A DNA stretch of 64,000 nt, from the NCBI RefSeq assembly GCF_019669985.1, contig NZ_AP019782.1:364501-428500 (forward strand), read 5' to 3'. The stretch is from Methylogaea oryzae (GTDB lineage: Bacteria > Pseudomonadota > Gammaproteobacteria > Methylococcales > Methylococcaceae). The position numbers and the translations under genes were made by a program. The number at the start of each line of letters is the position of its first letter. Positions within the stretch are counted from its first letter, which is position 1. The notes beneath the pieces were generated by a model. It was not told where the DNA came from, did not search any database, and was given only the letters and a program-made list of their open reading frames with translations. Below are positions 45,341-55,243 of the stretch, piece after piece.

Positions 45341-46764
45341 CGACACCTCTGCTTAGCGAACTCCCTTATTCGGAAGACAGCGCAGCGCTGTTCACTCCTT
45401 GGGCGGAGCGCCCCTGGGCGGTTTTCCTCGACAGCGGAACGCCCCAAGGACGCCAGGGCCGCTACGACATATTGGCGGCCGATCCCTACGCCACGCTGAC
45501 CACCCGTGGCAAAGTCACGGAAATTCGCAGCGAGGGCGAGATACGCCTGTCGCCCGAAGACCCTTTCCATTTGGTCCGCGCCTATCTGGGGGAAACGGCT
45601 CAACGACAGGGCGGTTTGCCTTTTTGCGGCGGGGCGATCGGTTATTTCGGCTATGACTTGGCGCGCCGCTTGGAGGCGTTGCCGACGCTGGCGGAGGACG
45701 CAGAGCGCATACCCGACATGGTGATCGGCCTCTACGATTGGGCCGTGGTGGTGGACCATCGCGAACGCCGTTCCTGGCTGGTGGGGCAGGGCCGCGATGC
45801 GCGCACCGCGGCGCGCTGGAACGAGCTCCAACGCATTTTCAGCCAAGTGCAGACCCTGGCTTGGCAGCCGCGCGGATTCCGTGTGCTGGGCGAGGTGGTG
45901 TCCAATTTGCCGCGCGAACGTTACGCGCGGGCCTTCGAACGCATCCAGCACTACATTCGCGAAGGCGATTGTTATCAGGTGAATTTGGCGCAGCGCTTCT
46001 CGGCGCCCTGCCAGGGCAGTCCGTGGCATGCCTACCACCAGTTGCGCCGGCTCAACTGCGCGCCGTTCAGCGCCTACCTTAACCATCCTCAGGTACAGAC
46101 CCTCAGCTCCTCTCCCGAGCGCTTTCTGCAAGTCCAGGACGGCGTGGTGGAGACCAAGCCCATCAAAGGCACGCGACCGCGCGGGGCCGACTCCGCGGCG
46201 GATTTCGCCCAAGCCCAGGCGTTGCGCGACAGCCTAAAAGATCGGGCGGAAAATCTCATGATCGTGGATTTGCTGCGCAACGACCTGGGTAAAAGCTGCC
46301 GGCCCGGTTCGGTCCACGTGCCGAAATTGTTCGACGTGGAAAGCTTCGCCACCGTCCATCACCTGGTCAGCACGGTGCGCGGCCAGCTGGCCGACGGTGT
46401 GCATGCATTGGATCTGTTGCGCGGTTGTTTCCCCGGCGGCTCCATTACCGGCGCGCCGAAGGTTCGCGCCATGGAAATCATCGAGGAACTGGAGCCGAAT
46501 CGGCGCGGCATATACTGCGGTGCCATCGGTTATGTGGGGTTTGACGGCAATATGGACACCAATATCGCCATTCGGACCCTGGTTCATTCCGCTACGCCGC
46601 AGTGCCAATCCGATCACGCCATCCGCTTCTGGGCCGGCGGCGGCATCGTTGCCGATTCGGTGATGGAAGAGGAGTATCGCGAGTGCTACGCCAAGGCTTC
46701 CGCCTTGCTCACCCTGCTGCAGCAATACACGGCCAAGCCCGAGTGCGACCGTGTGGGTCGTTAA
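45337..46764 (+). CDS. pabB: Aminodeoxychorismate synthase component I
   Basis: A 475-residue chorismate-utilising enzyme. The segments ETKPIKGTRPRG, ENLMIVDLLRNDLG and PGGSITGAPKVRAMEIIEEL are the chorismate-binding core, and the PIKGT lysine is the PabB-specific residue. Its product leads to p-aminobenzoate, a precursor of both folate and methanopterin, which explains its place in this cluster. It starts with GTG 45337, overlapping the previous gene, and overlaps the kinase gene by 14 bp. No pabA is nearby. Confidence 0.88.
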   Translation: MTTPLLSELPYSEDSAALFTPWAERPWAVFLDSGTPQGRQGRYDILAADPYATLTTRGKVTEIRSEGEIRLSPEDPFHLVRAYLGETAQRQGGLPFCGGAIGYFGYDLARRLEALPTLAEDAERIPDMVIGLYDWAVVVDHRERRSWLVGQGRDARTAARWNELQRIFSQVQTLAWQPRGFRVLGEVVSNLPRERYARAFERIQHYIREGDCYQVNLAQRFSAPCQGSPWHAYHQLRRLNCAPFSAYLNHPQVQTLSSSPERFLQVQDGVVETKPIKGTRPRGADSAADFAQAQALRDSLKDRAENLMIVDLLRNDLGKSCRPGSVHVPKLFDVESFATVHHLVSTVRGQLADGVHALDLLRGCFPGGSITGAPKVRAMEIIEELEPNRRGIYCGAIGYVGFDGNMDTNIAIRTLVHSATPQCQSDHAIRFWAGGGIVADSVMEEEYRECYAKASALLTLLQQYTAKPECDRVGR

Positions 46765-47332
46765 GTTCGGCGGCAGCTTAACCCGCTCCGACGCCCTGGA
46801 AGGCTGGCTTCGAGCGCTGGCCGCCTATGGCCGTGGGCGTGTGGTGATCGTGCCCGGCGGCGGCCCTTTCGCCGACGCGGTGCGCGTCGCGCAACATTCC
46901 TTTGCATTCGGTGACCGGGCGGCGCACGCCATGGCGCTGCTTGCCATGCATCAATATGCTTGGATGCTCCAGGGCTTGTGTTCGGCGCTGTCGCTGGAGG
47001 CTGACGTCGAACGGCTGGAGTCGCGCTTGGCGCAAGGGGAGGCGGCGTTGTGGTTGCCCGATTTGCAACAGCTGGACGCCGCGGACGTTCCCGCCAGTTG
47101 GAACGTCACTTCCGATAGCTTGGCCGCCTGGTTGGCGGCGCGCTTGGGCGCAACGGACCTGTTGATGGTGAAGTCCGTCGCCGTCGCCGCCGATGCGTCG
47201 CTGGAGCGCCTGCGGGCCGATGGCGTGGTGGATGAGGCGTTCGCCGGGTACGCCCGTTCCGGCGTTTTCAAGCTGCACTGGGCGGGCCCGGCGGACAGTG
47301 GGCGGCTGTCCGAGTTATTGGACGCCGCCTGA
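46751..47332 (+). CDS. Amino acid kinase-family protein, MfnE-like
   Basis: A 193-residue protein of the aspartate/glutamate/uridylate kinase fold: VVKFGGSL (residues 3-10), IVPGGGPFAD (~33-42), NVTSDSLAAWLAARL (~118-132) and LLMVKSV. Archaeal MfnE of this family makes the furan diphosphate used by MfnF. The start GTG 46751 lies inside the end of pabB, so it should be translated with it. It is the last gene of the plus-strand cofactor run. Confidence 0.72.
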   Translation: MWVVKFGGSLTRSDALEGWLRALAAYGRGRVVIVPGGGPFADAVRVAQHSFAFGDRAAHAMALLAMHQYAWMLQGLCSALSLEADVERLESRLAQGEAALWLPDLQQLDAADVPASWNVTSDSLAAWLAARLGATDLLMVKSVAVAADASLERLRADGVVDEAFAGYARSGVFKLHWAGPADSGRLSELLDAA

Positions 47333-47338
47333 GGGCGG

Positions 47339-47360
47339 TTCGCCGTCAGCCGTCGGCGAA
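47339..47360. terminator. Stem-loop between convergent genes
   Basis: TTCGCCG and CGGCGAA pair around 8 nt in the 40-bp gap between the MfnE-like gene and the CPBP protease gene. There is no U-run on either strand, so it may be a weak or Rho-assisted terminator. Confidence 0.35.
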
Positions 47361-47372
47361 TGTCGCGCTCGA

Positions 47373-47981
47373 CTACCGCCGGTTACGCTGCGACTGCTCG
47401 GCGCGATAGCTTTGAATGACTATCCAGAAAGCCACGAAGTCGTAAAGTCCATGCACCACCATGGGCGTGAGCAGGTTGCGTTCTTCGCCGATGTCCAGCA
47501 TCACGCCGAGGTAGATTCCGGTGAAAAGGGCGAGCAGGCCGTACAGCGGGGTGACGCAGTGCAGCAGGCCGAACAGCACGTTACTTAGCATCAAACCGGC
47601 GCCCCAGCCCCAATGAGCCTCGGCCCAGGGTTGCAGGACGCCGCGGAACAATGCCTCTTCCCCCAAGCCTGCCAATGCGGCGAGCGCCAGCAGCTGATGC
47701 ACGCGGCAGGCGGCTAGTTGCGGAGCCAGGCTATCCAACAGGAAACGCCTGATTTTTGTCAGCTCCGGGTGCGGGAGTTGGTAGGTCCAGAAAAACAACA
47801 ACAGCAAGGGCAGCGTACCCAGTATGCCGTGGCTGACGGCGGAACCGTCGAAACGGAAGTCCGAGAACGGGGTGATGCCGGCGATCCAGCCCAGCGCGTA
47901 GGCGACGCCCACCAAGCCGCCTTCGAAGGCATAGGCTAGGGTTAGGAAGTTCGGGCGGCCATCGGTGCTTGGGGGTGGCAA
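47373..47981 (-). CDS. CPBP family intramembrane metalloprotease
   Basis: A 202-residue multi-spanning membrane protein of the CAAX-protease/bacteriocin-processing (CPBP, Abi) family. The glutamate pair and arginine of motif 1 are at 108-113 (EEALFRG) and the motif 2 histidine at 141 (LFGLLHC). A late GLYDFVAFW helix carries no motif 3 histidine in view other than VVHGLYD. The start is a TTG at 47981; no ATG gives a full N-terminus, so the exact start is uncertain. The target is unknown. Confidence 0.78.
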   Translation of the reverse strand: MPPPSTDGRPNFLTLAYAFEGGLVGVAYALGWIAGITPFSDFRFDGSAVSHGILGTLPLLLLFFWTYQLPHPELTKIRRFLLDSLAPQLAACRVHQLLALAALAGLGEEALFRGVLQPWAEAHWGWGAGLMLSNVLFGLLHCVTPLYGLLALFTGIYLGVMLDIGEERNLLTPMVVHGLYDFVAFWIVIQSYRAEQSQRNRR

Positions 47982-48108
47982 GTGGCTGGCTCCCTGGGTT
48001 TGCTGAAAGCGGCCGGTTGCTAAATAACCGGGCGGCTGCCCGGCGCGCGCGAGTTGTCGGCTGCGGGGCTGCGTCCGACCGACGTAGCCCCCATGTTACG
48101 CCGTCGGC

Positions 48109-48375
48109 TTATTCGCCTTCCTCTTCCTCTTCTTCATCAATGAGGGGGGGCTTGGGCGGCTGTGCCGGAGCCGTCGGGGCTTTTGCCGGCGACGGCGGGA
48201 CCGCGGCGCTGTCTTTGGGCGGTTGGACAGCCTTTGCCGGAGCGGCTTTTGCCGGCGCCGGTTTTGCCGCGTGCTTGTTCGCCGGCTTCCTTTCTCCTTG
48301 CGCTGCGGCTTGGGACGCCGGCGCATAGGCCAGCGCGGCGCCGATGATCAACGCGGCGAATTTATGTAATTGCAT
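48109..48375 (-). CDS. Small secreted Ala/Pro/Lys-rich protein with acidic tail
   Basis: An 88-residue protein with a clear Sec signal peptide (MQLHKFAALIIGAALAYA, cleavage near ASQA-AAQ), a low-complexity middle made of Ala, Pro and Lys (APAKAAPAKA-type), and an end of six glutamates (IDEEEEEEGE). The start ATG 48375 has an excellent Shine-Dalgarno GAGGAG. I do not recognise it; the composition suggests an extended periplasmic or surface polypeptide with separated positive and negative ends. It is encoded downstream of the PEPCK candidate on the same strand. Confidence 0.6.
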   Translation of the reverse strand: MQLHKFAALIIGAALAYAPASQAAAQGERKPANKHAAKPAPAKAAPAKAVQPPKDSAAVPPSPAKAPTAPAQPPKPPLIDEEEEEEGE

Positions 48376-48504
48376 GGATTTCTCCTCTGTTTGCATTGGG
48401 CGGGGAATGACGCGATAAACGTTAGCATATCCGAAGATGCGGCGGAAAAGTGCGGCCCGGCGGGCTCGGGGCCCGCGCGCGCCAGCCCCTGCGCCGCCCT
48501 TCCT

Positions 48505-51500
48505 TCAGCCTGGGCAGGCCTCCAGCAGGTCGGCCCCGATGGTGCCTTTGAGGCTCTGCAAATAAGCCGGCGATTTGATATGTTCCAGCGTCGCCTGGGC
48601 TTTTTGCAGACGGCCGGCAATGTCCATTTCCGCGGCCACGTCCTGGTGGCTTTCCTGGTCGAGGAAATGCTGGAGGTCGCTGCAGTGGCGTTGCCACAGG
48701 GCGATGTCGCGCCGCTGCTTGGTTTCCAGCCGTTGCCGGTACCAGTCGGACGCCAGCAGATAGTCCAGGGTGAACAACTCGCGGATGTCCGGGTGGCGGA
48801 CGTCTTTGCCCTGGTAGGCGCCGGTGGCCATGATGGTGAGCAGCGCCTTGAGCGGCGGGCAGGCGTCGTCGATGCTGCCGTCGTCCAGGTAGTGCTGGGC
48901 GGCTTGCTGCTGCGCTTCGACGATGTTGTTGACGCCGTCGACGAACACGGCCATGTCCTGGGTTTCCGGCTTGAGGATGGCCTCGTCCATGGCGACCGCC
49001 GGGTTGTCGAAGATCTTGCCCATGAAGGCGGCGACGAAGCGGTCGGTGATGCGGTAGCCGAGTCGGCTGGCTTGCACCGTTTTCCCTTCGTATTCGAAGT
49101 CTTCCAGTTTCTCCAAATGGCCTTCCCGGATCATGCGCTGCGGATCGCGTTCGTGTTCTTCCAGGCGCGCCCAGATTTCCGGGATCAGCAGGCTGATGTC
49201 GTGATCGACGCGGCGGTTGGGGCCGATGTAGCCGGCCGCGCTGGAGAAACCGGCGTAGCCGCTGACGATGAAGGACACCAGTGTGTTGTTGAGGTCCGCC
49301 GTGGCGCGCAGGGCGTTGAACGGCCCCTTGGTCAGGGCGCCTTCGCTGCCCGCGCCGGTGGTAGACGGCGACTTGCCGGTAACGCTGCAAATGAAGTCCA
49401 TGAACAGCTCGGGCAGTTCCTGGTAATGGATCGGGTTGAACACCGCCAGGGGGCGGATGCCCGGTTCCGGCGGGTTGTTGCGCCGGCCGGTGAGGACCGC
49501 GTTGACCGGCGTGATCAAGGCCTGATCCAACGGCACCCGGCGGCTGAGCCGCGCGCCCATTTCGGCGACATAGGTGCGCATGGGCTTCTGCAAATCCGGC
49601 CGAACCTGCAAATAGCGCGGATTCTTGCTGGGCTTGCCGCCGATCAGGCGCGGGTTGGCCGAGGACACCACGTATTGGCCGCCCTTGTCGTGGGCGGCTT
49701 GCAGCAGGTCGCGCATGGGCGCGGTGTACTTTTGGAACTCCACCACGTCCTCGACGATGTCCGCCAGCGTGTCGCCGTTGAGCGGTTCGAAGTTGGCCAT
49801 GAAGTTGCCCGGCTGCGCCATGTCGAATTCGGTTTGCTTGTCGAAACCGCGGTGGACGGCGTCGTCCGGCCGTTGGAACAGCCGGTATTCGCAGTTCTTC
49901 ACCAGCTTGACGCTGGCGTTGGAGGATTTGGGCGACAGGTTGGGGAGCACGTCGCGGCTCACCACCACCGAAGCGCTGATGTCGTCCTCCATCTGCACCT
50001 TTTCGGTGGCGATGAAGTCCTGCCGCACTTTATAGGTGTGCCAGTTGCCGTGCTTGCCCAGGCCGACGCGCAGGAAGGACGCCGCCAGTTCCCGGCCGTC
50101 CAGCTTCAGCGCATTGCCCGGCGTGCCGTTGATGATGTCGACGGACAGCCGTTTGCGCCAGTCGTCGCCCCATTCGGGCTTGTAGAAGCGCTTGATGATG
50201 AAGGCCTGGGATAGGATGCGCGGCGGAATCGTCGCCAGCCAGGCGTTGTACGCCTCGGTGTTGCTGGGAGAGGGAGTCAGCAGCTTGATGACGGAGCCCA
50301 GGCTGCGCTCGGCGCTCAGGGGTTTGCGGCTCGGGTCGCGGTCTTCGTGGCGGAATTCCGGCTTGAGCCGGTCGCTGTAATCGCGGTTGAAGATGGCGGC
50401 GACCTGGTCCATGTCGCTCTCGAACTCCTGCACGAACACCGGGCCGTAGATGACCGCGTCGTTGATGGATTTGGAAATTTCCGACTTGCCGCCGCCCGAC
50501 ACGGTGCAGGGTTTGTGGCAGAAAACCCCTTCCGCTTCCGTGCCGATCAAGCGCCAGGACGGGGCGGCGGGGTGCTTGTGCATCTCGATCTTGTAGCCGT
50601 TGGGCTGCATATAGGTCTTGCCGGGACGCAGCTTGATGCTTTGCTTGCCGGCGGCGGTATTCCAGCAGATGGTTTGGCTGCGCAAGTCCATGCGCAAATC
50701 CAGCGGCACGTAGATCAGGTCCGGGTGGTTGCGGTCGACGGCATAGCCTTCCGGCTGCACGTCCATGACCGCGCCGTAGCGCTGCACCATGGCTTCGAAG
50801 GAATAGGTTTCCGGATTTTGCCGCGTGCGGATGTCGGCGCCGAATTCGTCGCCGTGGTTGTGGCGCGGGAAGGCCAGGGCGCCGCCGGCATGCTCTTCTT
50901 CCGACAGCCCGAACAGGTTGGCGGCGTAGCTGATTTGGGTTTTGACTTCCTTTTTGCAATAGCCGTAGTAGTTGTCGGCCAGGACCGTGACGATAACGCC
51001 GTTCATGTCCCGCGCGGTGATTTTGAAGGCGTTGCCGTTGTTGTAGCGCTCGTCTTCGTTTTGCCAGCACATGCCGTCGCGGCGTTGGCGCTCGGTGGCT
51101 TGGTCGTAATGGGGCAGGCCCAGTTCCTTCTTGGTCATCCGCGCCAGGTGGGGGGCGAGGATGATGCAGCCGGTGTGGCCGGTCCACCGTTCCACGTCCA
51201 GGGCGGCGTCGTGTTCCGGCAGGTAGGGGTTGCCGGCGTTGCCGAAGATGCTTTCCAGAAAGTCCAGGTTGCTGACCAGGTTGCCCGGCGCGAAGCAGCG
51301 GACTTCCATGCTTTTTTCCGGCTGCACCGACGGGATTTCCGGGCATACCACCGGGCGCAGCAGCAGGGAGACGAACAGCTTGGCCTTGCGTTCCTCGTTG
51401 GCGGTAAAGGGCAGTTGCAGCAATTCATCCGGCGGGTTGAGGGCCCTGGCCAAGAGGCGGGCGAAGGCGAGTTTGGGCACGGACTTTTTGTCGCCCGGTA

Positions 51501-51969
51501 CCGGCAAGCCGCCCTCGGCCACGTGGAACGAGCCCTCGGTGGTGCGGCGGTCGTTGGCCGGGTTGTGCAGGATGCCCTGGCGCACGCGGTAGCTGGAGAC
51601 GATGTCGGAGGTGAACACGTCGCTGTCGGACGGCAGGGACAGTTCGCGCGCCACGCCGTAGCGGTCCAGCACCAGGCTGTTGCTGGGCAGCCGCACGCGG
51701 CCTTCGTCGCCCAAGTCTTGCAGGTAGCCGTCGAGGAACGCCTGGATGCGCCGGTCCACCGGACACAGGTAGTTGGTCAGCAGGCGATTTTTTTCCCGGT
51801 AGCTTTTCAGCAAATCCTGGGCGATGGACATGAATTCGTGGTCGCCGGCGTGCGCGGCCGGTTGCCCGGTGGAGGACAGCTTGAGGTTGATGTAAAGCTG
51901 CAAACGCTGGCGTTCGGCTTCCGGGTCTTGCGGCTTGGCGCCGAGGCCTAGGGATTTTTCGATGTTCAT
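48505..51969 (-). CDS. Probable pyrophosphate-type phosphoenolpyruvate carboxykinase
   Basis: A 1154-residue cytosolic protein without signal or membrane segments. The length and the P-loop-like SGGGKSEISKS at ~485-495 are features I associate with the PPi-dependent PEPCK described from Propionibacterium and Entamoeba, which converts oxaloacetate and PPi to PEP and phosphate (or the reverse). Other GTP-PEPCK motifs are not obvious, as expected for this divergent group. ATG 51969 (MNIEKSLGL) is the likely start. PPi-linked sugar metabolism is common in methanotrophs. The assignment is from memory of the family and should be treated as probable. Confidence 0.6.
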   Translation of the reverse strand: MNIEKSLGLGAKPQDPEAERQRLQLYINLKLSSTGQPAAHAGDHEFMSIAQDLLKSYREKNRLLTNYLCPVDRRIQAFLDGYLQDLGDEGRVRLPSNSLVLDRYGVARELSLPSDSDVFTSDIVSSYRVRQGILHNPANDRRTTEGSFHVAEGGLPVPGDKKSVPKLAFARLLARALNPPDELLQLPFTANEERKAKLFVSLLLRPVVCPEIPSVQPEKSMEVRCFAPGNLVSNLDFLESIFGNAGNPYLPEHDAALDVERWTGHTGCIILAPHLARMTKKELGLPHYDQATERQRRDGMCWQNEDERYNNGNAFKITARDMNGVIVTVLADNYYGYCKKEVKTQISYAANLFGLSEEEHAGGALAFPRHNHGDEFGADIRTRQNPETYSFEAMVQRYGAVMDVQPEGYAVDRNHPDLIYVPLDLRMDLRSQTICWNTAAGKQSIKLRPGKTYMQPNGYKIEMHKHPAAPSWRLIGTEAEGVFCHKPCTVSGGGKSEISKSINDAVIYGPVFVQEFESDMDQVAAIFNRDYSDRLKPEFRHEDRDPSRKPLSAERSLGSVIKLLTPSPSNTEAYNAWLATIPPRILSQAFIIKRFYKPEWGDDWRKRLSVDIINGTPGNALKLDGRELAASFLRVGLGKHGNWHTYKVRQDFIATEKVQMEDDISASVVVSRDVLPNLSPKSSNASVKLVKNCEYRLFQRPDDAVHRGFDKQTEFDMAQPGNFMANFEPLNGDTLADIVEDVVEFQKYTAPMRDLLQAAHDKGGQYVVSSANPRLIGGKPSKNPRYLQVRPDLQKPMRTYVAEMGARLSRRVPLDQALITPVNAVLTGRRNNPPEPGIRPLAVFNPIHYQELPELFMDFICSVTGKSPSTTGAGSEGALTKGPFNALRATADLNNTLVSFIVSGYAGFSSAAGYIGPNRRVDHDISLLIPEIWARLEEHERDPQRMIREGHLEKLEDFEYEGKTVQASRLGYRITDRFVAAFMGKIFDNPAVAMDEAILKPETQDMAVFVDGVNNIVEAQQQAAQHYLDDGSIDDACPPLKALLTIMATGAYQGKDVRHPDIRELFTLDYLLASDWYRQRLETKQRRDIALWQRHCSDLQHFLDQESHQDVAAEMDIAGRLQKAQATLEHIKSPAYLQSLKGTIGADLLEACPG

Positions 51970-52156
51970 TTTTCTAGTTGTTGTGGGCTGGCGTTGCCAG
52001 GTTGGTTGAACAGGCATGAACCTCAAGGGCTCAGTGGGCGGGCGAGCGGAAAACGTCCTGCGTCGGCCGCCGCCAACGGTTTGCGGCGCAGGAAGGATAC
52101 ACAGTCGATATCGCTATGCAACATGGGTGTCGGCGGATACGGCGGAGCGAAGGGGG

Positions 52157-53281
52157 TTACACCAGTACCAGATTGTCCCGATGGATCAGCTCGGGTTCGT
52201 CCACATAGCCCAGCAGTTCGGCGATGCGATTGCTCGGTTGGCGCAGGATCTGGCGGGCTTCGTCGCTGCCGTAGTTGGTCAGGCCGCGGGCGATTTCGCG
52301 GCCCTGCGGGTCGCGGCAGGCCACCAATTCGCCGCGCTGGAAACTGCCCTCCACGGCGATGACGCCGATGGGCAGCAGGCTGCGGCCGGCTTCCAGCAGG
52401 ACGCGCGCCGCGCCTTCGTCGAGAGTGAGGCTGCCTTTGACTTGCAAGCGGCCGGCCAGCCAGCGCTTGCGCGCCGCCAACGGCTCCAGGTCGGGCACCA
52501 GGAACGTGCCGACGTCCTCGCCGCCCATGACGCGCGTCAGTATGCCTTGCGCCGCCCCGGGGGCGATGACGGTGGCGGCGCCGGAGCGGCCGGCCAGCTT
52601 GGCGGCGCTGACCTTGGTGGACATGCCGCCGCGTCCCAGTCCGCTGCGGCTGCCGCCGGCCATTTCCAACAAGCCCGGCTCGTTGATATTGGCCTGGCTG
52701 ATGAGCTTGGCGTCGGGTTTCAGGCCCGGATCGGCGTCGTACAAGCCGTTTTGATCGGTGAGGATGATGAGCAGGTCCGCTTCCACCAGGTTGGCCACCA
52801 GGGCGCCCAGGGTGTCGTTGTCGCCGAAGCGGATTTCCTCCGTGGCCACCGTGTCGTTTTCGTTGATGACCGGCACCACGCCCAGCTCCAGCAGAGTCAG
52901 CAGGGTGCTGCGGGCGTTGAGGTAGCGCTGCCGGTCGGACAGGTCCTCGTGGGTCAACAGCACCTGGGCGGCGTGGAAGCCGTGCTGCTTGAACAGCGAT
53001 TCGTAGGTTTGGATCAGGCCCATCTGGCCCACCGCGGCGGCGGCCTGCAGTTCGTGCAGGGTTTGCGGGCGGCTGCTCCAGCCCAGGCGGCTCATGCCCT
53101 CCGCCACGGAGCCGGAGGATACCAGCACCACCTCTTTGCCGCTTTGGCGCAGTTGGGCGATTTGCGCCACCCAGCCGCCGATGGCGGCCTGATCCAGGCC
53201 GCGGCCGCCACCGGTCAACAGGGAGCTGCCGATTTTGACGATGACGCGGCCGGCGTTGGGAAAGTCGGTTCTGTTTTTCAT
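52157..53281 (-). CDS. proB: Glutamate 5-kinase
   Basis: A 374-residue enzyme for the first step of proline synthesis. The kinase domain ([50 protein letters not shown]) is followed by a C-terminal PUA domain (~residues 280-365). It lies 18 bp downstream of obgE, the usual rplU-rpmA-obgE-proB order of many proteobacteria. Confidence 0.97.
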   Translation of the reverse strand: MKNRTDFPNAGRVIVKIGSSLLTGGGRGLDQAAIGGWVAQIAQLRQSGKEVVLVSSGSVAEGMSRLGWSSRPQTLHELQAAAAVGQMGLIQTYESLFKQHGFHAAQVLLTHEDLSDRQRYLNARSTLLTLLELGVVPVINENDTVATEEIRFGDNDTLGALVANLVEADLLIILTDQNGLYDADPGLKPDAKLISQANINEPGLLEMAGGSRSGLGRGGMSTKVSAAKLAGRSGAATVIAPGAAQGILTRVMGGEDVGTFLVPDLEPLAARKRWLAGRLQVKGSLTLDEGAARVLLEAGRSLLPIGVIAVEGSFQRGELVACRDPQGREIARGLTNYGSDEARQILRQPSNRIAELLGYVDEPELIHRDNLVLV

Positions 53282-53299
53282 GTAAACGTCTCCGCCGTC

Positions 53300-54426
<1,127 letters not shown>

Positions 54427-54478
54427 AGTTAAAGACGGTTGGGAACCATCGACGGCGGCGACCGGCGCCGCGCGCCGG

Positions 54479-54736
54479 TCAGCCTTGAACGATGCTGACG
54501 AATTTACGGTTCTTGGCGCCTTTGACGATGAACTGCACCCGGCCGTCGGTGAGTGCGAACAGGGTGTGATCCCTGCCCAGGCCGACGTTGACGCCCGGAT
54601 GGAAATGGGTACCGCGCTGACGCACGATGATGCTGCCGGCCTTTACTTCCTGGCCGCCGAACATCTTGACGCCAAGTCGCTTGGATTCTGAATCGCGGCC
54701 GTTACGGGAGCTGCCGCCCGCTTTTTTATGAGCCAT
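54479..54736 (-). CDS. rpmA: Ribosomal protein bL27
   Basis: An 85-residue bL27 whose N-terminal tail [15 protein letters not shown] reaches the peptidyl-transferase centre. It lies 18 bp after rplU. Confidence 0.97.
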   Translation of the reverse strand: MAHKKAGGSSRNGRDSESKRLGVKMFGGQEVKAGSIIVRQRGTHFHPGVNVGLGRDHTLFALTDGRVQFIVKGAKNRKFVSIVQG

Positions 54737-54754
54737 TGCTACACCTCAGTTGAA

Positions 54755-55069
54755 TTAGTTGGCGGAAATTCCGGTGATCAGCACTTCCGTATAATGCTGG
54801 CGATGACCCGCCTGCTTCATATGGTGCTTACGACGGCGGAATTTCACGATCTTTACTTTGTCGTGGCGGCCATGGCTACGCACCGTTGCCGTCACTTTGC
54901 CGCCCTCGATATAGGGCTTGCCCACTTTTACCCCGGCGTCGGAGGACACCAGAAGAACCTTATCGAACTCCACGGTCGCACCGTCTTCCGCGTCGAGCTT
55001 TTCGATCTTGAGGTAGACACCGTTCTCTACCCGATATTGCTTGCCACCTGTTTTAATCACCGCGTACAT
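54755..55069 (-). CDS. rplU: Ribosomal protein bL21
   Basis: A 104-residue bL21 beginning [14 protein letters not shown] and ending with the rRNA-binding [16 protein letters not shown] set the start at ATG 55069; an open frame runs further upstream but is not conserved. A good promoter lies about 45-70 bp upstream. Confidence 0.97.
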   Translation of the reverse strand: MYAVIKTGGKQYRVENGVYLKIEKLDAEDGATVEFDKVLLVSSDAGVKVGKPYIEGGKVTATVRSHGRHDKVKIVKFRRRKHHMKQAGHRQHYTEVLITGISAN

Positions 55070-55111
55070 CAGCGCACTCCACGAAGGCCACTTTGGATCA
55101 AAGAATAAATC

Positions 55112-55140
55112 ATTGTAACTTTCCGTTTTTTTTGGGTCAA
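55112..55140 (-). promoter_or_regulatory. sigma70 promoter for rplU-rpmA
   Basis: On the minus strand, TTGACC (55140-55135), a 17-bp spacer with a run of eight A, and TACAAT (55117-55112). The predicted leader to rplU is about 35 nt. Confidence 0.7.
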
Positions 55141-55148
55141 TGCGCGTA

Positions 55149-55154
55149 TATAAT
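55149..55154 (+). promoter_or_regulatory. Possible -10 element for ispB
   Basis: A perfect TATAAT, 90 bp before the ispB ATG, lies just beside the -35 box of the divergent rplU promoter. No good -35 is found at 16-18 bp spacing, so it may need an activator or be fortuitous. Confidence 0.3.
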
Positions 55155-55243
55155 GCGCCGCTTGCCAAAGCGGGAAAAACTGCCCCGCGACGCGCCAAAC
55201 AACGGCGAAAGCCGGTCATGACCGATCCCATGCACAACAGCCG

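Noticed and set aside
48370-51951. Two long plus-strand frames (614 and 534 codons) opposite the PEPCK candidate
   Set aside because: Composition is the typical Val/Gly/His/Gln-rich mirror image; the minus-strand gene has a proper start, P-loop and normal composition.
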